Source: an uncultured Acidimicrobiia bacterium (GTDB lineage: Bacteria; Actinomycetota; Acidimicrobiia; IMCC26256; CALEDW01). From it: DNA of 10,227 nt. Position 1 is the stretch's first letter. Every line of letters starts with the position of its first letter. Positions 1 to 8,450 of this stretch are shown piece after piece. The stretch is from NCBI GenBank assembly GCA_937949585.1, contig CALEDW010000277.1, forward strand, positions 1 through 10,227, read 5' to 3'. Under the pieces are notes generated by a model that did not search any database, was not told the DNA's origin, and worked only from the letters and a program-made list of their open reading frames with translations. Both the position numbers and the translations under genes were made by a program.

Positions 1-1103
1 TCGACGGCGCCGAGCCGGGCGCGCCCGCGTTCCGGGTGCGGGCAGAGCGTCTGGCCGGGGGCGGGATCCTGATCGTGGCCCTGCCGCTCGACGAGGTGCG
101 GCGGACGCTGGCCCGCCTGGTGGCCATCGAGGTGTTCGTCACGCTGCTGGCCCTCGGGGCCGCGGTCGGCGTGGGGCTGTGGCTGGTCCGGGTCGGGCTG
201 CGGCCGCTGGAGGGGATCGAGGCCACCGCAGCCACGATCGCCGCCGGGGACCTCTCCGCCCGGGTGGCCGAGGACGACCGGACCGAAGTCGGGCGCCTCG
301 GCCGGTCGCTCAACCGCATGCTGGGACGCCTGGAGCAGGCGTTCGACGAGCGGGCGGCGGGCGAGGAGCGCCTGCGGCGCTTCGTGGCCGACGCCTCCCA
401 CGAGCTGCGCACCCCCATCGCCGCGATCGCCGCCTACGCGGAGCTGTTCGATCGGGGCGCGCGTCACCGCCCCGACGACCTCGAGCGCCTCCTCCGGGGC
501 ATCCGCTCCGAGACCGAACGGATGCGCCGGCTCGTCGAGGACCTCCTGGTGCTGGCCCGGCTCGACGAGGGCCGCCCGCTGCGACGTGAACCGGTGGATC
601 TCACGGACGTGGCCCGGGAGGCGGTGGAGGCGGCCCGGATCGTCGGCCCCGACCGGCCGGTCCTGCTCATCGCCCACGGGCCGGCCCGGGTGATCGGCGA
701 CCGGATGGCGTTGCGCCAGGCGATCGACAACCTGCTGGCCAACGTGCGGGCGCACACGCCGCCCGGGACGAAGGCCACGGTCGAGGTCGCCGTCGACGGG
801 GAGGGGCCGGTGGTGGTGCGGGTGCGGGACGACGGACCCGGGATCCCGCCCGAGCACCGGGACCGGGTCTTCGAGCGCTTCCACCGCGTCGACGCGGCCC
901 GGGCGCGGAGCCGTGGCGGCACGGGACTCGGCCTGGCCGTGGTCGCCGCCGTCGCCGCCGCCCACCACGGCGAGGCCCGGGTCGTCGACCCCGCCGCCGA
1001 GGGATCCTCCGACGGGCACCGACGGGGCACCGTGGTGGAGGTCCGGCTCCCAGGTGGCGCGGCGTCTGGGTCAGACTCCGCCCGTCCGGTGTCGGGGGGC
1101 TGA
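1..1103 (+). CDS. Sensor histidine kinase, C-terminal part (5' end outside window)
   Basis: The reading frame enters from the left edge (first full codon at base 3), so the N-terminal sensor region is missing. Counting from the GTG at 36, which is probably internal, a membrane helix lies at about residues 28-53. A HAMP linker follows (about 50-105; RPLEGI, AAGDLSARV), then a HisKA dimerisation domain with the phospho-acceptor His in SHELRTP (about 122). The HATPase_c domain has an N box (IDNLLANVRAHTP), G1 box (DDGPGIP), F box (ERFHRVD) and G2 box (GGTGLGL). These are the hallmarks of an orthodox EnvZ/BaeS-type kinase that autophosphorylates and passes phosphate to a response regulator. The regulator gene is presumably just upstream, as is usual, but it is not visible. 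The N box reads N-V-R rather than the commoner N-A-x. The tail after the catalytic domain is short and Gly/Ser-rich. The signal sensed is unknown. Confidence 0.93.
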   Translation, partial: DGAEPGAPAFRVRAERLAGGGILIVALPLDEVRRTLARLVAIEVFVTLLALGAAVGVGLWLVRVGLRPLEGIEATAATIAAGDLSARVAEDDRTEVGRLGRSLNRMLGRLEQAFDERAAGEERLRRFVADASHELRTPIAAIAAYAELFDRGARHRPDDLERLLRGIRSETERMRRLVEDLLVLARLDEGRPLRREPVDLTDVAREAVEAARIVGPDRPVLLIAHGPARVIGDRMALRQAIDNLLANVRAHTPPGTKATVEVAVDGEGPVVVRVRDDGPGIPPEHRDRVFERFHRVDAARARSRGGTGLGLAVVAAVAAAHHGEARVVDPAAEGSSDGHRRGTVVEVRLPGGAASGSDSARPVSGG

Positions 1104-1120
1104 GGACCCCGTACCGTCCG

Positions 1121-1126
1121 AGGAGG
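1121..1126 (+). promoter_or_regulatory. Ribosome binding site of the CoA-transferase gene
   Basis: A full AGGAGG lies three bases before the ATG at 1130. That spacing is short. The in-frame GTG at 1142 is 15 bases from this site but only three from a second purine-rich run (GGAGGAA, 1132-1138). The start could therefore be either codon; ATG 1130 is preferred because it keeps the longer N terminus with a strong Shine-Dalgarno sequence. Confidence 0.5.
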
Positions 1127-1129
1127 AAG

Positions 1130-2389
1130 ATGGAGGAACCGGTGCCCCGACCCGTCACCCGTCCCGAGACGTTGCTCGCCGGCCTGCGGGTCGTCGAGTG
1201 CTCGATGCTCGGCCCGGCCGCCGTCACCACCGCCCTCGCCGACCTCGGGGCCGAGGTGGTCAAGGTGGAGCCACCGCAGGGTGACTACGTCCGCCAGATG
1301 ACCTGGCCGATCGTCGAGGGCACCTCGCTCATGCACCTGCACGTCAACCGGGGGAAGCGCAGCGTCGTGCTCGACCTGCGGACCGACGCCGGTCGTGAGG
1401 TGTTCTGCGACCTGGTCCGCCGGTCCGAGGTGGTCGTGGAGGCGATGCGCCCGGGCGGACTGGAGCGCCGGGGACTGGGCTTCGAGCGCCTCCGGGCAGA
1501 GAACCCGGCGCTGGTGATGTGCACGGTCTCGGGGTACGGCATGACCGGTCCCTACCGCGACCTGGCCTCCCACGGCATCGCCTACGACGCCTGGGCCGGG
1601 ATCTTCACCCCGACCCGCGACGAGTCGGGCCGGCCCGTCATGCCCGACCACGTGTCGATCGGGATCAACGCCGCGCCGCTGTACGGGGCGCTCGGGATCC
1701 TCGCCGCGGTGCTGCACGCCCGGGTCACCGGGGAGGGGTGCTGGCTCGACGTGGCCCAGTCGGACGCCGCCGCCGCATTCGACTGGTACCGCAGCGAGAG
1801 CCACAAGGCCTACGAACGGCCCGAGACGGAGGTGACCGGCAACGCCGCCGACCACTACGAGCGGCGCGCCCCGGGGATCGCCGGGATGCGGGGCGGGGTC
1901 CGGTACCAGGTGTACGCCTCGGCCGACGGTCACGTGCTGTTCATGGCCTCCGAGCAGCACTTCTGGCGGAACTTCTGCGAGGCGGTCGGCCGGCTCGACC
2001 TGTTCGAGCGCTGGCCGGGATCGCGCTACGGCGACCACGCCCGGGGCAACACCGAACTGGCCGACGAGCTCACCGGCGTGTTCCGCACCCGCACCACCGC
2101 CGAGTGGGTGCGGCTCGGCCTCGACGCCGACGTGCCGATCGCCCCGGTGCATCACCCGGCCGAGCTGCAGCACGACCCGCAGTTCGTCGCCCGCCTCGGC
2201 TGGCTGCCCCGGGAGGTCCTCGGCGCCGAGCAGCTGCCCCTCCCGGTGCGCCTCGTCGGTCAGGACGGCTGGCGGGTCCCCGGCCGGGCGCCGACGGTTG
2301 GGGAGCACACCACCGAGGTGCTCACCCGGGTGCTCGGCTACGACGAGGCGCGCCTGGAGGCGTTGCGGGCCGCCGGGGCGTTCGGCTGA
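1130..2389 (+). CDS. CaiB/BaiF family CoA-transferase (class III; racemase-like alternative)
   Basis: The 419-residue product matches the class III CoA-transferase family in length and motifs. The N-terminal Rossmann half has LAGLRVVE and ADLGAEVVKVEPP (about 16-49), followed by NRGKRSVVLDL (about 73-83) and SGYGMTGPYRD (about 134-144). The expected catalytic Asp, which forms an acyl anhydride and aspartyl-CoA intermediate in formyl-CoA transferase, is D212 in LDVAQSDAAA. His148 in ASHGIAYD sits about where alpha-methylacyl-CoA racemase has its catalytic His (alignment from memory), so a racemase or isomerase role cannot be excluded. The likely reaction moves CoA between carboxylic acids in the cytoplasm; the substrate is not readable. 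The gene starts 26 bases after the kinase stop on the same strand and could be co-transcribed with it. Its last 68 bases overlap the 3' end of the convergent acyl-CoA synthetase gene. Confidence 0.92.
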   Translation: MEEPVPRPVTRPETLLAGLRVVECSMLGPAAVTTALADLGAEVVKVEPPQGDYVRQMTWPIVEGTSLMHLHVNRGKRSVVLDLRTDAGREVFCDLVRRSEVVVEAMRPGGLERRGLGFERLRAENPALVMCTVSGYGMTGPYRDLASHGIAYDAWAGIFTPTRDESGRPVMPDHVSIGINAAPLYGALGILAAVLHARVTGEGCWLDVAQSDAAAAFDWYRSESHKAYERPETEVTGNAADHYERRAPGIAGMRGGVRYQVYASADGHVLFMASEQHFWRNFCEAVGRLDLFERWPGSRYGDHARGNTELADELTGVFRTRTTAEWVRLGLDADVPIAPVHHPAELQHDPQFVARLGWLPREVLGAEQLPLPVRLVGQDGWRVPGRAPTVGEHTTEVLTRVLGYDEARLEALRAAGAFG

Positions 2390-3950
2390 TCACCGGCGGC
2401 GACCCGGGGGCGGCGAGCCGTTCCTGCAGCTCCCGCTTGCGGACCTTGCCCGCATGGTTGCGGGGGAGCTCGGCGACCAGCACCAGCGCCCGCGGCACCT
2501 TGAACGCGGCGAGCCGGGCCCGGACGTGGGCGTCGAGCTCGTCGAGGGTGGGGGCGGGACGTCCCGCTCGGGGTACGACCACCGCGGTGACCCGCTCGCC
2601 CCACCGCTCGTCGGGCAGGCCGATCACCGCGACGTCGGCGACCGCGGGGTGGACCGAGAGGACGTCCTCGACCTCCCGGGACGCCACGTTCTCCCCGCCG
2701 GTCACGATCACGTCCTTCTTGCGGTCCACCACGTGCAGGTCGCCGTGGTCGTCGAGGTAGCCGACGTCGCCGGTGTGCAGCCACCCGTCGACGAGGGTGG
2801 CGGCGGTGGCGTCGGGATCCTCCCAGTACCCCGCCATCACCTGAGGTGCCCGCACCAGGATCTCCCCGTCGTCGCCGATACGCACGTCCACGCCCGGCGC
2901 CGGCCGCCCGGCCGCCGACAGCAACCGGTCGTCGCCGGCGGCGGCGGCCCGGTGCGCAGCAGGTCCGAGGAACACGGCGTTGCCCGAGAGCTCGGTCATT
3001 CCGTAGCCCTGCCAGAGATCGACGCCCGGCTCTCGCACCGCCCGTCGCAGCACCGCCGGCGGCATCGGGGAGGCACCGTAGGTGATGCGGCGCAACGATG
3101 CCAGGGCACCCCGGTCGCTCGGCCGTTCGGCGAGGTGGTCGATGAGGGCGGCGATCATGGTGGGGGCCAGCGAACAGGTGGTGACGCCCTGTGCGGCGAC
3201 GGTGTGCACCAGCTCGGCCGGGTCGAAGCGGTGCAGCAGCACCACCGGCCGGGCCGCCGCCCAGGCCACCAAGAGGTTGTACCCGGCGACGTGGCAGAGG
3301 GGGAACGGGGTCGCCAGCACGTCGTCGGGATCCACGGGTCGCGCCGCCGTGGTGGCCCGGACGGCCGCCCGCAGGCTCCGGTGGGTGAGCACCACCAGTC
3401 GGGGCGGCCCGGTGGTGCCGCTGGTGGGGATGATCCATGCCGGGGCCGTCCGGAGCGCCCGGGGTGGGTCCCGGCGGGGCGGGATGGTCGCCGTCGCGAC
3501 GAAGCGCTCGTAGGGAACCGATCCGGCGTCGCGATCGAGGCCCACGACGAGCTCCACGCCGGCCGCCCGCACCGCGGCCTCACCGAGGCGGCCCAGCGCC
3601 TGCTCTTCGACGAGCAGCACCCGGGCGCCGGCCCGGCGCAGCAGGCCGGCCCACTCGTCGGGGTGCAGGCGCGGGTGCAGCGGCACGAGCACCGCACCGG
3701 CCCGCGGCACCCCGAGGTAGGCCTCGGCGTACTCGATCCGGTTCCGGGCCAGGATGGCGACCCGGTCGCCGGGGGCCAGCGTGCCGGTGAGCGCGGCGGC
3801 CAGCCGTGCCACCCGCGTCTCCAGTTCGGCGAACGTGCGGCGCCGATCGCCGCAGACGATCGCGCACCGGTTCGGGTGCCGGACGGCCGCCCGCCGCACG
3901 AGGTCGTCGATCGTGGCGCCGACGGGAGAGGCCGACCCGGGTGCGGGCAT
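2322..3950 (-). CDS. Class I adenylate-forming acyl-CoA synthetase (AMP-binding, FadD-like)
   Basis: The 542-residue product would activate a carboxylic acid to acyl-AMP and then acyl-CoA. All core motifs of the ANL superfamily are visible: P-loop TSGTTGPPR (about 176-184), A4 YGASPMP (291-297), A5 QGYGMTE (314-320), A7 LHTGD (391-395), hinge region VDRKKDVIVTGGENV (about 408-422), and the C-terminal catalytic Lys in PRNHAGKVRK (K502). The P-loop is unusual in ending P-P-R-L where most members have x-P-K-G. About 32 residues rich in Pro and Arg follow the usual end of the domain and are read antisense to the CoA-transferase gene. The ATG at 3950 was chosen because the family's N-terminal domain begins right after it; the open frame extends to 4139 but crosses the divergent DUF3054 gene. 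No clear ribosome binding site is seen, so translation may be leaderless. A medium- or long-chain, aromatic or other acid substrate is possible. Confidence 0.93.
   Translation of the reverse strand: MPAPGSASPVGATIDDLVRRAAVRHPNRCAIVCGDRRRTFAELETRVARLAAALTGTLAPGDRVAILARNRIEYAEAYLGVPRAGAVLVPLHPRLHPDEWAGLLRRAGARVLLVEEQALGRLGEAAVRAAGVELVVGLDRDAGSVPYERFVATATIPPRRDPPRALRTAPAWIIPTSGTTGPPRLVVLTHRSLRAAVRATTAARPVDPDDVLATPFPLCHVAGYNLLVAWAAARPVVLLHRFDPAELVHTVAAQGVTTCSLAPTMIAALIDHLAERPSDRGALASLRRITYGASPMPPAVLRRAVREPGVDLWQGYGMTELSGNAVFLGPAAHRAAAAGDDRLLSAAGRPAPGVDVRIGDDGEILVRAPQVMAGYWEDPDATAATLVDGWLHTGDVGYLDDHGDLHVVDRKKDVIVTGGENVASREVEDVLSVHPAVADVAVIGLPDERWGERVTAVVVPRAGRPAPTLDELDAHVRARLAAFKVPRALVLVAELPRNHAGKVRKRELQERLAAPGSPPVISRTPRRPATPPGAPRRSRAPG
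2369..2400. terminator. Possible bidirectional terminator hairpin at the convergent 3' ends
   Basis: GCCGCCGG (2369-2376) and CCGGCGGC (2393-2400) form a perfect eight-base-pair inverted repeat with a 16-base loop that contains the CoA-transferase stop codon. It lies where two convergent genes overlap, so it could end transcripts from either side. There is no T-tract on either strand and such GC repeats arise by chance in this composition, so support is weak. Confidence 0.25.
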
Positions 3951-3959
3951 ACTCAGGCG

Positions 3960-4358
3960 GTGCGCAGAGCGGCGGTCGTCGCCGACGGGATCTGCCTCGT
4001 CGCGTTCGTGCTCGGCGGACGTGAGAGCCACCACACGAGCGGCGGTCCCGTGTGGGTCCTCGAGGTGCTGTGGCCGATGGCGGCCGGCTGGTTCCTGGTG
4101 GCGGCGCTCGTGGGTCTGTACCGAGGGGGCTCGGTGCACGGGCCGATCGTTCGCTGGGACCGCTGGGCGGTGACGCTGGTCGCGGGTACGGCAACGGCGC
4201 TGGCTCTCCGGGTGCTCGTCCAGGGCCGGTCGCTCGTCATGACCTTCGCTCTCGTGCTCGCGGCGTTCTTGGCCGCCACGACCGGCGGGTGGAGGGGGGC
4301 GGTGGTGCTGGTGGCGCGCCGGCGCGACGCCGGGTTCACCGCTCGAGGTGTTCGATGA
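3960..4358 (+). CDS. DUF3054 family small membrane protein
   Basis: This 132-residue hydrophobic protein starts at GTG 3960. It resembles DUF3054, a family of unknown function seen mainly in actinobacteria and haloarchaea. The recognisable pattern is an N-terminal helix running into a G-R-x-S-H motif (GGRESHH, about residues 20-26), then W-P-x-x-x-G-W in the second helix (LWPMAAGWF), a short loop, and two more helices (about 67-85 and 91-108), ending in basic residues. About four membrane segments are predicted by eye. The motif match is from memory, so the family name is likely rather than proven. Only nine bases separate its start from that of the divergent acyl-CoA synthetase, and its last 23 bases overlap the convergent end of the transport operon. 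The ribosome binding site is weak (CAGG at 3954-3957). Nothing links it functionally to its neighbours. Confidence 0.78.
   Translation: MRRAAVVADGICLVAFVLGGRESHHTSGGPVWVLEVLWPMAAGWFLVAALVGLYRGGSVHGPIVRWDRWAVTLVAGTATALALRVLVQGRSLVMTFALVLAAFLAATTGGWRGAVVLVARRRDAGFTARGVR
4319..4333 (-). terminator. Possible hairpin terminator of the transport operon
   Basis: CCGGCG (4319-4324) and CGCCGG (4328-4333) pair as a six-base stem with a three-base loop, two bases beyond the stop of the last operon gene on the minus strand. The position suits a terminator, but no T-run follows and the hairpin lies inside the coding region of the DUF3054 gene on the other strand. Confidence 0.25.
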
Positions 4359-4808
4359 CCCGGTCGGTCTGGATCTGGGCCTCGTAGGAGAGGCGGGCCA
4401 GCCAGAACCGCAGGAACGCCGCGAGCGAGGCCCGGAGGAACAGGGCCGCGCCGACCACGCAGCCGGCGAGCCCGCCCAGCGCGGCGACGATCGCGTCGCG
4501 CTGCTGGAGCGGGTTCGTGGTGTTGTGCGACACGAAGTAGGAGCCGAGGGCGAGCAGGAGCCCGGCCGCCATCAGGCCGATCCCGACCCTCCCGAGCAGC
4601 CGGTCGCGCCCGGTGGCCGGGTCGCGCACCCGGAGCTCCGCGATCTCCCGCCGGAAGGCCTCGACCCGGGCCGCCCGGGCCGCCTCGCCCTCGGCACCGA
4701 CCGGTGTCGAGCCGGGCGCGTCGCCGACCCCCGGCGCGTGGGCGGCGGTCGTGTCGCCACCGACGTGACCCCGACGACTCGGTCGGGTCGGAGGTTCGTT
4801 CGTGGTGG

Positions 4809-4812
<4 letters not shown>
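4336..4812 (-). CDS. Small two-helix membrane protein coupled to livF, function unknown
   Basis: This 158-residue protein is not one I can name. Its GTG start at 4812 overlaps the livF stop in a GTGA junction and is preceded by a good ribosome binding site (GGGAGG, nine bases upstream), so it is a genuine, translationally coupled last gene of the operon. Residues 1-45 are a low-complexity tail rich in Thr, Pro, Gly and Ala. Residues 46-72 form a charged, probably helical segment (EAFRREIAELRVRDP). Two membrane helices follow (about 74-94 and 106-127), separated by a short polar loop (SHNTTNPLQQRD). An amphipathic, then charged C-terminal helix (about 128-158) closes the protein. With both ends cytoplasmic it would be a helical hairpin. 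Its place behind the ATPase genes suggests an accessory subunit or regulator of the importer, which is inference. The open frame continues upstream to 5274, but that part is only the antisense-frame shadow of livF. Confidence 0.85.
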
Positions 4813-5575
<763 letters not shown>

Positions 5576-5579
<4 letters not shown>

Positions 5580-6307
5580 GCCGGCACGTTCCCGAGGTAG
5601 GCGGCCAGCACCGTCTCGTCGCGCTGGATCTCGGCCGGCGTGCCCGAGGCGATGACCCGGCCGAAGTCGAGCACGTACACCTGCGCGCAGGTCGCCATCA
5701 CGAGGTGCACGTCGTGTTCCACGAGCACCACGGCCCGGCCCTCGGCGGCGAGCTCGCGCAGCAACACCGCGAAGCGACCGGTCTCGCTCTCGTCCTGGCC
5801 GGCGGCCGGCTCGTCGAGCAGGAGCACCGACGGCTCGATGGCCAAGGCCCGGCCCAGTTCGACGAGTCGGGCCTGCCCGGTGGGCAACGCGTCGACCCGC
5901 ACGTCGGCCACCCCGTGCAGGTCGAGGCGGGCGATGAGGTCCTCGGTCCGGCGGGCGGGGTCGCCGGCGCGCCGCGACCAGCGCCGGTGGAGGTCGGCGG
6001 CCACCCGCAGGTTCTCCCGGACGGTGAGCGACCCGAACAGTTCGAGCTGCTGGAAGGTCCGGGCCAACCCGGCCCGGGCCCGCCGGGCGGGTCGGAGCCC
6101 ACCGAGGTCGGAGCCGTTGAGGAGGACCCGCCCCGCGTGCGGCGACAGCAGGCCGGAGATCACGTTGAACAGGGTGGTCTTGCCCGCCCCGTTCGGCCCG
6201 ATCAGCCCCGTCACCCGTCCCGGCTCGGCGACGAACCCGACGTCGTCGAGCGCGACGTTGCCCCCGAAGCGCACGGTCACGCTCCGGACCTCAAGCCGGG
6301 CCACCAC
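5576..6307 (-). CDS. livG: LIV-type ABC transporter ATPase, LivG
   Basis: This 243-residue ATPase is the LivG-type partner of LivF. It has Walker A GPNGAGKTT (37-45), a Q-loop (TFQQLELF, 84-91), Walker B VLLLDEP with Glu166, the downstream AAGQDESET segment, and a switch His (H198, LVEHD). The ABC signature is degenerate: LPTGQARLVELGRAL (141-155) in place of the usual LS-x-GQ form. Similar LPTG variants are, from memory, common in actinobacterial LivG proteins. Two consecutive GTG codons could start it (6307 and 6304). The AGGAG at 6311-6315 is three bases from the first and six from the second, so the second may be the true start. The gene overlaps the 3' end of the permease gene by 14-17 bases and ends in an ATGA overlap with livF. 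Confidence 0.95.
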
Positions 6308-8438
6308 CGACTCCTGCGCCCAGCGGGCCCAACGCCCGGTCGAGCTCCTCCAGATCGGATTCCGACCATCGTCGCAGGAGCCCCCGCCACTCCCAGGCCA
6401 GCGCCTCGTCGTGGGCGCGAGGCCGCTCGGCGAGCTGCGCGGCGACCACGGCCCCCACCGGCGTGGCCAGCACCAGGAGCGCGAAGGGCCAGTTCGTGAG
6501 CACGCCGGCGAGTCGTAACACCCACCAGCCCACGACCAGGGCGACCGTCGGCCCGAGCACGCGAGGCGAACGGACGAGCGGGGCGAACCCGTCGCGGATG
6601 TCGGTGACCGCGCCGGCGGGGTTGCGACCGAGCCCGATCCCGGCCAGGCCGGGGAGCAGCACGAGGTAGCCGGTCACGCCCGGGAGGAGCGCGGCGAGCA
6701 GGGGCAGCAGTCCGTGGAGGGACAGGCCGGCGAACAGCGCCCCCCCGATCGTGCCCACTCCGCCCACGACGGCCAGGGCGAAGATCGGCAGGCCGGCCAC
6801 GAGCTCGAAGGTCCCCGGCGCGATCGAGCCGCGCTCCATCCCCAGCAGCGCCCCACCCACGCCGGCCATCGCAGCGGACAGGGCGAACACGGCCACCTTG
6901 GTGCCCAGCAGGTTCATCCCCAAGGTGGCGCAGGCCGCCTCGCTGTCCTTCATCGCCAGCAGCTGCCGCCCGAAGCGCGACCGGCGGACCGCCACCACCA
7001 CGAGGGCGGCGAGGGCGAACGCGCCCGCCATCAGGACCATCCGGGCCCGCGCCCCCCCGAAGCCCACCCCGGCCACCTCGAGGGGCGCGACGCTGAGCGT
7101 GCCCTGGCCGAACAGGGCCACGTCGAAGAGCCCGAACACCGAGAATCGGGGCAGGGTGAAGATCCAGCGGTCGAGGGCCACCGCGAAGGCCGCGGTGGCC
7201 AGCGCCAGGTAGATCCCCGAGAGCCGCAACGCGGGCAGGGCGATGAGCGCGCCGACGGCGGCGGTGATCGCTGCGGCCCACAGCAGCGCCGCCGGGTTGC
7301 CGTCGCTCCCGAGGTGCGCGACCGTCACCGCCCCGATCCCGGCGAAGCTGAGCTGGCACAGCGAGATCTGGCCCGCGTAGCCGGTGAGCGGCACCAGCGA
7401 CAGGGCGATGATCCCCACCGGGAACACCCGGGCGTAGGTGAGCAGGTCGGGTTCGGTCATCGTCGTCGCCGCGATCACCCCGGACAGCACCACCAGCGCG
7501 GCGAACGTCACCGCCCCGGCCGCCGTCGGCCGAGGGACCTCCGGGGTGATGCGCAGCCGGCCCCGCAGGCGCGGGTTGGGGAGGGCCAAGAGCACGAGGA
7601 ACAGCAGGATCACCGGGCTGGCCAGGCGCAGGCCGGGCAGGTACTGGTTCTGGGGGAGGTAGCCGGTGAGGTACGCGTCGGTGAGCCCGAGCACCAGCGC
7701 GCCGACGAAGGTCATCGGCAGGCTCCGCAGCCGTCCGAAGATCGCCGCGGCGTAGGCGTTCACGATCAGCAGCGAGAGCGTCGCGGCGTCCAGGGAAATG
7801 CCCGGAGCGATGAGGATCCCTCCCAGCGCGGCCAGGCAGGTGCCCAGCGCCCAGGCCGCCATCGCCACCCGCTCGGGGCGGACGCCGACCAGGCGGGCCA
7901 GGGACCGGTCGTCGACGGTGGCCCGCATCGCCACCCCGAGGCGCAGGCCGTACAGCACCGCCCGCAGGCCCAGGGCCACCGCCACGGCGACGGCGATGGT
8001 GATGATCTGGTGCACGGTGATCGAGGCGGGCCCGAGGCGGACGGGTGCGGCGGCCTGGAAGAACGTGCGCATCGGACGGCTGATCCCCGGTGCCCAGATG
8101 ATCTGCGCGAGACCGATGAGGCCGATGAGCAAGCTGATCGACACCACGAGACGCACGGTCTCCGAGGCCTCGGCCAGTCCCCGCATGATCACCCGTTCGA
8201 GCAGAACCCCGAACGCCGGTCCGAGGATCCCGAGCACCACCAGCAGCGCCACCGGGGTCGGCCAGCCCCAGTCGAAGCGCAGCTGCCAGTAGCAGAAGGC
8301 GCCGAGCATCCCGGCGGCCCCGTGGGCGAAGTTGAACACCCCGGTGGTGGTGTAGGTGAGGACGAGACCCGAGGCGATCACGGCGTAGATCGCGGCGGTG
8401 GCGACGCCGACGACGGTGAACGTCAGGAGCTTGTCCAC
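6291..8438 (-). CDS. livHM: Fused LivH-LivM branched-chain amino acid-type ABC permease
   Basis: One 715-residue polypeptide carries both channel halves that other bacteria encode as livH and livM. Residues 1-290 are LivH-like: GLVLTYTTTGVFNFAHG (24-40), and a cytoplasmic coupling loop around VGVRPERVAMAAWALG (184-199). Residues 305-600 are LivM-like: LTGYAGQISLCQLSFAGIGA (351-370), SGIYLALATAAFA (407-419), a coupling loop around ATLGMNLLGTKVAVF (504-518), and GVGTIGGAL (561-569). After the normal LivM end there is an extension with two more hydrophobic segments (about 625-646 and 650-669) and a charged tail of roughly 45 residues. The protein forms the solute path in the membrane and docks LivG and LivF through the two coupling loops. 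The GTG at 8438 lies 12 bases after the receptor gene's stop, with GAGG ten bases upstream. LivHM fusions are known; the substrate cannot be read from sequence. Confidence 0.94.
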   Translation of the reverse strand: MDKLLTFTVVGVATAAIYAVIASGLVLTYTTTGVFNFAHGAAGMLGAFCYWQLRFDWGWPTPVALLVVLGILGPAFGVLLERVIMRGLAEASETVRLVVSISLLIGLIGLAQIIWAPGISRPMRTFFQAAAPVRLGPASITVHQIITIAVAVAVALGLRAVLYGLRLGVAMRATVDDRSLARLVGVRPERVAMAAWALGTCLAALGGILIAPGISLDAATLSLLIVNAYAAAIFGRLRSLPMTFVGALVLGLTDAYLTGYLPQNQYLPGLRLASPVILLFLVLLALPNPRLRGRLRITPEVPRPTAAGAVTFAALVVLSGVIAATTMTEPDLLTYARVFPVGIIALSLVPLTGYAGQISLCQLSFAGIGAVTVAHLGSDGNPAALLWAAAITAAVGALIALPALRLSGIYLALATAAFAVALDRWIFTLPRFSVFGLFDVALFGQGTLSVAPLEVAGVGFGGARARMVLMAGAFALAALVVVAVRRSRFGRQLLAMKDSEAACATLGMNLLGTKVAVFALSAAMAGVGGALLGMERGSIAPGTFELVAGLPIFALAVVGGVGTIGGALFAGLSLHGLLPLLAALLPGVTGYLVLLPGLAGIGLGRNPAGAVTDIRDGFAPLVRSPRVLGPTVALVVGWWVLRLAGVLTNWPFALLVLATPVGAVVAAQLAERPRAHDEALAWEWRGLLRRWSESDLEELDRALGPLGAGVGGGPA

Positions 8439-8450
8439 GCCGGTGCGACC

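Noticed and set aside
1064..1076. Short inverted repeat GTCTG-GGT-CAGAC near the end of the kinase gene
   Set aside because: Only five-base arms inside coding sequence; it does not match the 21-base palindrome well enough to be called a second operator.
464..2308. 614-codon open frame on the minus strand opposite the kinase and CoA-transferase
   Set aside because: No recognisable motif, biased composition, and both plus-strand genes have clear catalytic motifs.
2298..3959. Upstream extension of the DUF3054 frame across the acyl-CoA synthetase
   Set aside because: This part is antisense to the conserved ANL motifs; real family similarity begins at the GTG at 3960.
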